A stretch of DNA of 28,314 nucleotides from DRVV01 sp038868255 (GTDB lineage: Archaea; Thermoproteota; Bathyarchaeia; Bathyarchaeales; Bathycorpusculaceae): positions 1-28,314 of the forward strand of contig JAWCTJ010000006.1 in assembly GCA_038868255.1 (NCBI GenBank), read 5' to 3'. Below, piece after piece: positions 23,008 to 28,314 of this stretch. The notes under the pieces were generated by a model that was not told the origin of the DNA, searched no databases, and worked only from the letters and a program-made list of their open reading frames with translations. How positions within the stretch are numbered: position 1 is the first letter of the stretch; each line of letters opens with the position of its first letter. The position numbers were made by a program, and so were the translations under genes.

Positions 23008-23619
23008 ATGAACAATGAAATTTTAAGGATCATTATGGATGTGGTAATTAGACTTGGCGACAGAGTCAGGTACAAGTGTCAAAGATGTGGGCAGTGCTGT
23101 GATAACGGTCCAAATGTTGGGTTGACGGCTTTCGACATACATAGAATAGCTGATTTTCTCGACGTAGATTGGAAGGAGCTTAGAGGGAGGTATATTGTCG
23201 CAGTTATAGCTGATATGGTGGCGATACCGACCCTCCGTGGAAAAGCAGGCGGTAAATGCGTCTTTCTCAAATTTGAAGAAGGACCCTCATGCAGCATTTA
23301 TCCTGCTCGCCCAATGAGATGCCAACTATACCCATTCATGCCCTATAGCCCCAGCGATGATGAGAAAATGTATCTGAGCAGCCGATGCCCAGGGTTAAAT
23401 GCGAAAACTGAAGTTGAACCACCATGGGGAGTTCTGAAAAGATATTATGCGGAAATTCAGCGGCACTATTCAAGACTTTATAGGCTGACGTTTCACGATG
23501 GGTATACGCCCATAGAAGCTCTTGAAAAAACCATTGAAGAACTCGCAGACACAAATTCCAAATTAAAAGATGCGAAGGGCCATAATTTAGCTTCACCTAA
23601 TGCTGGTTATAGACTTTGA
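23008..23619 (+). CDS. YkgJ-type cysteine cluster (putative Zn/Fe-chelating) protein
   Basis: A 203-residue protein of the YkgJ/CxxCxxCC family. The cluster CQRCGQCC (Cys24, 27, 30, 31) opens the domain. KCVFL, CSIYPARPMRCQLYPFMP and SSRCPGL supply further cysteines, the set expected to hold an Fe-S cluster or zinc. The function of the family is not established; some members are linked to Fe-S-dependent modification. The C-terminal third (from about 145) is helical and less conserved. ATG 23035 has AAGGA 5 nt upstream and is a good alternative start, still before the cysteine cluster. It stands alone between decayed DNA and the MBL gene. Confidence 0.87.
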   Translation: MNNEILRIIMDVVIRLGDRVRYKCQRCGQCCDNGPNVGLTAFDIHRIADFLDVDWKELRGRYIVAVIADMVAIPTLRGKAGGKCVFLKFEEGPSCSIYPARPMRCQLYPFMPYSPSDDEKMYLSSRCPGLNAKTEVEPPWGVLKRYYAEIQRHYSRLYRLTFHDGYTPIEALEKTIEELADTNSKLKDAKGHNLASPNAGYRL

Positions 23620-23729
23620 GAAGAAGCCTTCCAGTCAACGATTGAAATGCCTAGAGATCGCCGAAAGCCCTGTTGCACAAGGATCGCCTCTGTGCGAAAC
23701 CTTTTTAGTGAACAAATACCTTTTCTAAA

Positions 23730-23737
23730 GTTTTAAG
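23730..23737 (+). promoter_or_regulatory. TATA box of the MBL-fold hydrolase gene
   Basis: GTTTTAAG is centred about 24 nt before the ATG at 23758, which predicts a leaderless transcript. No ribosome binding site precedes the ATG, which agrees with that. Confidence 0.5.
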
Positions 23738-23757
23738 CCCCATAGGGCGAAACCTTT

Positions 23758-24645
23758 ATGAGCGTGCAGAAACTAAGCGACCATGTTTCCATCATAGACT
23801 TGAAGCCACATGGCATTGAACGTTTTATAGCCTCTTACGTACTTCATGGGAAAAAAACAGCTGTTATAGAATGTGGACCGGCTTCATCCTCAGAAAACCT
23901 CCTTAAGGGGTTAAGGGAACTAAAGGTGAACTTTGAAAAAGTCGAGTATGTCATGGTTACACATGCGCATATAGACCATTGGGGAGGAGCAGGCGTTCTG
24001 CTGAAAAATCTGCCGAAAGCCAAGCTCATGGTGCACCCAAGGGGATTAGCGCACTTAGCTGATCCGCAGAAGCTCTGGGAACAATCAAAAAAGGTGCTGG
24101 GTGAGGTTGCAGACATCTTCGGGAACCCCCTGCCCATACCGTGGGATCGCCTAACACCAGCCCATGACGGACTAATAGTGGACCTGGGAAATATGGAGGT
24201 CCAAGTTTTAGAAACGCTAGGACACTCACCTCATCACGTAAGCTATTTCGAAAGGAACAGCAAGAGTTTGTTTCCAGGGGAAACCGCAGGTATGTACATA
24301 GAAAGCCTAGATGCGATTGTACCGGCAACACCGCCTGTAATAATCCTGGATAAACTTTTTAACTCTATTGAAAGGCTTGTTGCACTTAAACCAGAAAAAA
24401 TCCACTATACGCACTATGGAGCAGCAGATAATGCTATTGAAAAACTAAGAGCTTATGATCGACAACTACATACATGGAGCGAAACAATCAACGAGTGCTT
24501 AAGAAACAATGAAGACTTGAAAGCCATAATAGAGCGCCTTAAGAAAAGAGATCCACATTTTAATAAAGCCTATGATTTCATAATGTCCCACCCGATAATC
24601 GGACGCGCCTTAAACAGTATAATTCATGGTTTCATTGTAAACTAA
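23758..24645 (+). CDS. MBL-fold metallohydrolase
   Basis: A 295-residue metallo-beta-lactamase-fold enzyme. The zinc motif THAHIDHWGG gives His69, His71, Asp73 and His74. GHSPHHVSYF carries the next His, and IHYTHYGA carries the last. At the bridging position, usually Asp in a GD pair, the sequence reads FPGETAGMY, so Glu stands there. A C-terminal helical extension (from about 225, RAYDRQLHTWSETINECLRN) is typical of larger MBL hydrolases of unknown substrate. The protein is probably cytoplasmic (no signal). It converges with the DUF998 gene, the stops lying 16 nt apart. Confidence 0.9.
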   Translation: MSVQKLSDHVSIIDLKPHGIERFIASYVLHGKKTAVIECGPASSSENLLKGLRELKVNFEKVEYVMVTHAHIDHWGGAGVLLKNLPKAKLMVHPRGLAHLADPQKLWEQSKKVLGEVADIFGNPLPIPWDRLTPAHDGLIVDLGNMEVQVLETLGHSPHHVSYFERNSKSLFPGETAGMYIESLDAIVPATPPVIILDKLFNSIERLVALKPEKIHYTHYGAADNAIEKLRAYDRQLHTWSETINECLRNNEDLKAIIERLKKRDPHFNKAYDFIMSHPIIGRALNSIIHGFIVN

Positions 24646-24661
24646 TTCTCCTGAACGGGGC

Positions 24662-25291
24662 TTAACTGCTTTTTGAGCGCCCTATCAGGCTTCCGCCGAA
24701 GCCCATAGCCCAGAGGATGATTGGATAGGCTATAATGCGTTCCAGTCCTCCCCTGCCAATCCCCAAGTAATTAAGCGAAAAACCTTGATACATGTATATG
24801 CAGTACTCTGATATTGCGAAAAGCATGAGTGCAGCAATTGAAAGAACGCCGAGGATGATGCTGATGTATGAAAGTGGGGGCTTCTGGATTTTGAAGGAAA
24901 CTATGGCGGATAATGCGCCGAAAAGAAAAGCGAGAAGTGAGAAGAGCGTGTGTATAAAGCCGAAGTTTTCAGGAAAGATGCCGACTCCCATTGCGCCTAC
25001 ACCGCACAGCAGCAGAAAAACCCGAAAAGCCCTGTTACCAGAAATGAAGCCTCGCAGAAAGTGAACGCTTATAACGGCGGACAGGCCGAGCAGAAAGACT
25101 GAGGAGTTAAATATGAGGGCTGATGGGCCGACGCCTAAATCGCTTATATAATTATCTGAGATGCTATAGCCCGGGTACAAGGACTCAGCTACGACCACGA
25201 ATAATATGAACTGGGACGCGCCTACGAACATGACGGCGCCCGCTGCAGCCTCATCGGCCAGCTTCATAACAGTAAAATATGGAAGTTTCAT
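24662..25291 (-). CDS. DUF998-like six-helix membrane protein
   Basis: A 209-residue polytopic membrane protein with six predicted helices: about 18-40, 58-80, 88-107, 111-132, 141-165 and 184-203. The loop SISDNYISDLGVGPSA after the first helix, and a GIFPENFGFIHTLFS-type loop before the fourth, resemble DUF998 family proteins, whose function is unknown. ATG start, 14 nt after the deacetylase stop, so the two are probably one transcript. A start at the internal ATG (residue 9) would not change topology. Family assignment is from recollection of the motif and could be checked by profile search. Confidence 0.8.
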   Translation of the reverse strand: MKLPYFTVMKLADEAAAGAVMFVGASQFILFVVVAESLYPGYSISDNYISDLGVGPSALIFNSSVFLLGLSAVISVHFLRGFISGNRAFRVFLLLCGVGAMGVGIFPENFGFIHTLFSLLAFLFGALSAIVSFKIQKPPLSYISIILGVLSIAALMLFAISEYCIYMYQGFSLNYLGIGRGGLERIIAYPIILWAMGFGGSLIGRSKSS

Positions 25292-25305
25292 TCATAAGTT
25301 TTAGG

Positions 25306-26148
25306 CTAGGCATCAAAATTTTTGAGAAGCGCATCTATAGCTCTGCCGACGTTTTCACCGATATAGCCGCCTTCAAGAACAAAGAAAGTAGGTTTGTCTA
25401 AAGAAGCTATGATTTCCCCGATTCTCTCAAAGCTTTTCTCGCCAAGCCCCAAAGAAGCTAAATCCCCCGCAAACGTGTCAAATCCCGCGGAGACAGCAAT
25501 AACCTCAACTTTCCCCAGATCAACTTTTTCCAAGGCCTTCTTTAAAGTTGCAATATACTTTTCTTCCCCACAATCAACCTCTAAGGGGTAATTGTAACAG
25601 TTTGCCTCTGAATAGAGCCCTGTTCCAGGATAAAGGGGATGCCTGTGCAATGAGATATAGGTTACTTTGGGATCACCTAGAAAGATCTCTTGGGTACCGT
25701 TTCCATGATGCCCATCAATATCCAATATCAGAGTTGACCTATCCAAATGTTTCACTGCAACAGCAATATTGTTGATGTAGCAGAAGCCCCTTGTATAAGC
25801 ACCTAACGCAGTACCACGTCTTCCAGCATGATGACCCGGAGGCCGCATCAACGAGAAACCATTAATTTTAGCCGCAAGCACCGCTCCGCCAGCCGCAAGT
25901 CTTGCATACTCGTAAATGTTGGGGTATGAAGGGGTGTCAGGATCCTCAACTGAACCCTCCTTCAAAAGGCGAAGGTATGAAACGTCGTGAGCCTTGAGCA
26001 GATCCTCCTCTTTTGCCGGTTCAGGTTCTATAAATTCGTAGCCTCTCTCTTTTAGAACCCGGTAGGCTTTATGAACCCTTTCTGGGCTTTCAATGTGGTA
26101 AGAGCCGTATTCAAGGCATTTTTCGGAGAAAACTATTTTTGGCTTCAT
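25306..26148 (-). CDS. Histone deacetylase family amidohydrolase
   Basis: A 280-residue zinc-dependent deacetylase-fold enzyme of the AcuC/HDAC superfamily. Catalytic His pair RPPGHHAG is at 102-109. DIDGHHGNG at 143-151 holds metal ligands Asp145 and His147, GFDTFAGD near 224 holds the third ligand, and EGGY near the C-terminus holds the transition-state tyrosine. All catalytic residues look intact. It is at the short end of the family. Substrates in this superfamily include acetyl-lysine, acetylpolyamines and other amides, and the sequence does not decide. ATG start with GAGG almost adjacent. It is divergent from argS and followed by the DUF998 gene. Confidence 0.92.
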   Translation of the reverse strand: MKPKIVFSEKCLEYGSYHIESPERVHKAYRVLKERGYEFIEPEPAKEEDLLKAHDVSYLRLLKEGSVEDPDTPSYPNIYEYARLAAGGAVLAAKINGFSLMRPPGHHAGRRGTALGAYTRGFCYINNIAVAVKHLDRSTLILDIDGHHGNGTQEIFLGDPKVTYISLHRHPLYPGTGLYSEANCYNYPLEVDCGEEKYIATLKKALEKVDLGKVEVIAVSAGFDTFAGDLASLGLGEKSFERIGEIIASLDKPTFFVLEGGYIGENVGRAIDALLKNFDA

Positions 26149-26222
26149 TCCTCTTCAATCCGTCGTATTGCCATATTAAGATATATTAGTGTTCCCAATA
26201 AGTCAGAACTGGAGCAGGGATA

Positions 26223-28172
26223 ATGATCTCTGAGAACCCGATTGCGGAATTCCGAAATGAATGTGAATTACTCCTGAAAAGGGCGATTGAAAAAGTCTGC
26301 CCCGGTGAAGCTCCTGAGCGAGTTATCTTTGAAAGACCTCCATGTTGGGAGTATGGACAGTTAGCTTCTTCTATATGCTTTGAACTGGCGCGGAAGCTAG
26401 GAGAAAAACCCATAAACCTTGCTGGACGCTTAACTGAGGCGGTTGACAGATCCAGGTTCTTGTTTGTAAAGGATGTTGTGGCTGCTGGAGGCGGCTACAT
26501 AAATTTTCACATAAACTTTGCGAATTTTTCCATGCTTACCCTAGAGTCTGTAAGGAATTTGGATAATGATTATGGTTCTGTCAAAGTGGATAAACCCTTA
26601 AGGATCATTGTTGAGCATACAAGTGTAAATCCGCTGCATCCGATCCATATCGGGCAGGCCAGGAATCCCATGCTTGGTGATTCGCTAGCACGAATGCTAA
26701 AGCATAGAGGACACTCAGTATATTGCCACTATTATGTTGATGATGTAGGACGACAAACAGCGGTTGTGGCTTATGGATATGATAAGCTTGGCAGGCCGGT
26801 ACCTGCTGAAAAGCCAGATCACTTTATCGGCAAAATTTACACCATAACAAGTTGCCTTGTTGAGATTAATAGATTAAAGAGGGAGCTTGAACTGAGGAGA
26901 GCGGCCTCGGATGATGAGCAGACGGTGAGACTTAACAGAGAGTTGGATGAGTGGGTTAGCATAGCCTTTGAGCTTAGAGGGAAATATCCTGAGCTTTTCG
27001 AGAAGCTACTAAGGGGGATAGAGGAAGACGCAAACCCTGAAGAGTCGATTAACCAGCTGAACAGAGCCTATGAGCGGGGAGAAAAGGAAGCGAAACAGCT
27101 CATAAGAGAGGTTAGCAAGCTGTGTCTAGATGGCTTCATGGAGACGCTGAGACGTGCCGGAGTTTCCTATGACTCTTGGGATTGGGAAAGTGACCTCGTG
27201 TGGAGCGGCATGGTGTCAGCGGTGCTGCAGGAACTAAAACAAACACCGTTCACTCAGCTCTTAGGCGGAGTTCTGGAGTTTGATGCGGAAAAAGCAGTTA
27301 ACACGCTTGAGATCAGGGAGAAGCTAGGATTAAAAAAGGATTACGCTGTCCCATCTCTAACTCTTGTAAGGGCTGACGGCACAACCCTCTACACGACAAG
27401 GGACATTGCCTACACACTTTGGAAGTTCAAAAGAGCGGACAAATGCGTGAATGTCATAGGAATGGAGCAGTCCCTGGCGCAGTTACAGCTCAAAATAGCC
27501 CTGTACGCCCTTGGCTTCCAAAGACAAGCAGATAACCTTGTGCACTTCGCCTATAACCTTGTGACTTTGCCAGGCTATAAGATGTCAAGCCGCAGGGGCC
27601 GATACATAAGTTTCGACGAAGTTATGGATGAAGCTGTGAAAAGAGCTTACGAGGAGGTTTCAAAACGTTCGCCACAAATGTCTGAAGAAGAAAAACAGAA
27701 AGTTGCCGAAACCGTGGGCATAGGCGCCGTCCGCTACGCTCTAGTGGAGATTGATCCTGCCAAACCTGTGGAGTTCAATTGGGACAGGGTTATAAACTTC
27801 GAAAAGAATAGCGGACCATACATTCAATATACGCATGCAAGGGCGTGCAGCATACTTAGAAAGGCCGGTAAAAAGCCGGGAACCCCTGCATATGAACTAC
27901 TCAAGGAGAGACTGGAGCAAGAAATAGTTTTAGCTCTCGCGGATTTCCCACAGGTATGCATCGAAGCTGCGGAAATGCTGAAGCCAAACCTGATAGCTGA
28001 ATATGCGAACAATCTTGCAGATAAATTCAACACATTTTATAATGCATATCCCGTGATAAAGGCGCAGCCGCCAGAGCTCAGCGACGCGAGACTTGCCCTC
28101 GTTGACGCTGTGAAAATTGTCATCAGAAATGCTCTAAATCTATTGGGGATAACAGCTCCAGAAAAAATGTAG
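26223..28172 (+). CDS. argS: Arginyl-tRNA synthetase
   Basis: A 649-residue class I synthetase charging tRNA-Arg. The N-terminal Add1-type domain (about 1-120) leads to the active-site motif HPIHIGQARNPMLGD (139-153). The HIGH signature here reads HIGQ (142-145). The KMSKS-type loop reads KMSSRRG near 450. The DALR-type anticodon-binding domain begins around NSGPYIQYTHARACSIL. An insertion between about 200 and 290 is rich in Arg/Glu helices. ATG start with GGAG about 8 nt upstream and AT-rich TATA-like sequence at 26173-26188 shared with the divergent deacetylase gene. It probably acts on the tRNA-Arg(CCG) encoded about 5 kb upstream, among others. Confidence 0.96.
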   Translation: MISENPIAEFRNECELLLKRAIEKVCPGEAPERVIFERPPCWEYGQLASSICFELARKLGEKPINLAGRLTEAVDRSRFLFVKDVVAAGGGYINFHINFANFSMLTLESVRNLDNDYGSVKVDKPLRIIVEHTSVNPLHPIHIGQARNPMLGDSLARMLKHRGHSVYCHYYVDDVGRQTAVVAYGYDKLGRPVPAEKPDHFIGKIYTITSCLVEINRLKRELELRRAASDDEQTVRLNRELDEWVSIAFELRGKYPELFEKLLRGIEEDANPEESINQLNRAYERGEKEAKQLIREVSKLCLDGFMETLRRAGVSYDSWDWESDLVWSGMVSAVLQELKQTPFTQLLGGVLEFDAEKAVNTLEIREKLGLKKDYAVPSLTLVRADGTTLYTTRDIAYTLWKFKRADKCVNVIGMEQSLAQLQLKIALYALGFQRQADNLVHFAYNLVTLPGYKMSSRRGRYISFDEVMDEAVKRAYEEVSKRSPQMSEEEKQKVAETVGIGAVRYALVEIDPAKPVEFNWDRVINFEKNSGPYIQYTHARACSILRKAGKKPGTPAYELLKERLEQEIVLALADFPQVCIEAAEMLKPNLIAEYANNLADKFNTFYNAYPVIKAQPPELSDARLALVDAVKIVIRNALNLLGITAPEKM

Positions 28173-28180
28173 TTAGATCA

Positions 28181-28195
28181 TTCTAAATTTTAGAA
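28181..28195 (+). terminator. Palindrome between convergent genes, possible bidirectional terminator
   Basis: TTCTAAA-T-TTTAGAA is a perfect 15-bp palindrome between the argS stop (28172) and the stop of the minus-strand gene (28208). It is A-rich after the stem on the plus strand, so on the minus strand a T-tract precedes it. Placement suits termination from both sides, but the AT-only stem is weak. Confidence 0.35.
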
Positions 28196-28207
28196 AAATA
28201 AATCTAA

Positions 28208-28314
28208 TTATCCCCTACTGTTTAACCGCTCCTTCTCCGACACTTTTGAGATATAATGGTTTTGGTATAGGTCAGCATATAGGATAAGCGCAACCAATAG
28301 GCAAGTTACCCTCG
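28208..28314 (-). CDS. C-terminal end of an unidentified minus-strand protein (partial)
   Basis: The minus frame is open from the window edge to TAA at 28208-28210, about 34 residues. It reads RVTCLLVALILYADLYQNHY, then ISKVSEKERLNSRG. The first part is hydrophobic, like a last membrane helix, followed by a charged tail. The other minus frames close sooner. The family cannot be named. It converges on argS. Confidence 0.5.
   Translation of the reverse strand, partial: RVTCLLVALILYADLYQNHYISKVSEKERLNSRG

Noticed and set aside
1..28314. CRISPR array, insertion sequence or prophage genes.
   Set aside because: No regularly spaced repeats, transposase, integrase or phage structural genes were seen on either strand.

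Overview
This 28.3 kb window is archaeal chromosomal DNA of moderate GC. The evidence is an archaeal-type phosphoglycerate kinase, the bifunctional fructose-1,6-bisphosphate aldolase/phosphatase of archaeal gluconeogenesis, a Hel308 helicase, a DUF2095 protein, TATA-box promoters with short or no leaders, and an arginine tRNA carrying two bulge-helix-bulge introns. The gene set would suit a TACK-group archaeon such as Bathyarchaeia, but that placement is inference. Many genes appear to start at TTG behind a GGAGG- or GGTG-type ribosome binding site.

Layout. 1-71 is the tail of a plus-strand gene. 131-3805 (minus) is a likely alpha-glucan operon: a GH57 glucanase/glucanotransferase, a small winged-helix protein, a half-length degenerate GT-B glycosyltransferase, and a full GT4 glycosyltransferase whose start lies inside the half gene. 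3961-6273 (minus) holds pgk and a bacterial-type gap with a palindrome in its promoter. 6376-8163 (minus) pairs glycine cleavage H protein with a CoA-disulfide-reductase-type flavoprotein. 8396-11868 (plus) holds an MFS transporter and Hel308. purB (minus) overlaps the Hel308 stop and diverges from an asparagine-synthetase-like gene that lacks the glutaminase cysteine. 14807-19249 (minus) runs GT4 glycosyltransferase, nucleotidyltransferase, DUF2095 protein, a large secreted-domain/coiled-coil membrane protein and a 2[4Fe-4S] ferredoxin. FBP aldolase/phosphatase (minus) diverges from a ribbon-helix-helix plus winged-helix regulator. Next come the split tRNA-Arg(CCG), a VapBC toxin-antitoxin pair and about 950 bp of poorly coding, possibly decayed DNA. 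The right end has a YkgJ-type cysteine cluster protein, an MBL-fold hydrolase, a DUF998 membrane protein, an HDAC-like deacetylase, arginyl-tRNA synthetase, and the tail of a minus-strand gene.

How it works together. PGK, GAPDH and FBP aldolase/phosphatase provide the trunk of gluconeogenesis. The GH57 enzyme and the GT4 transferases could turn its hexose products into and out of a storage glucan or surface glycan. tRNA-Arg and ArgS serve arginine decoding. The only clearly accessory stretch is the vapBC/degenerate segment (about 21.4-23.0 kb) next to the tRNA. The features most worth a second look are the catalytically degenerate half-glycosyltransferase, the doubly interrupted tRNA-Arg, the Cys-less asparagine synthetase and a SHOCT-like motif shared by two neighbouring proteins.
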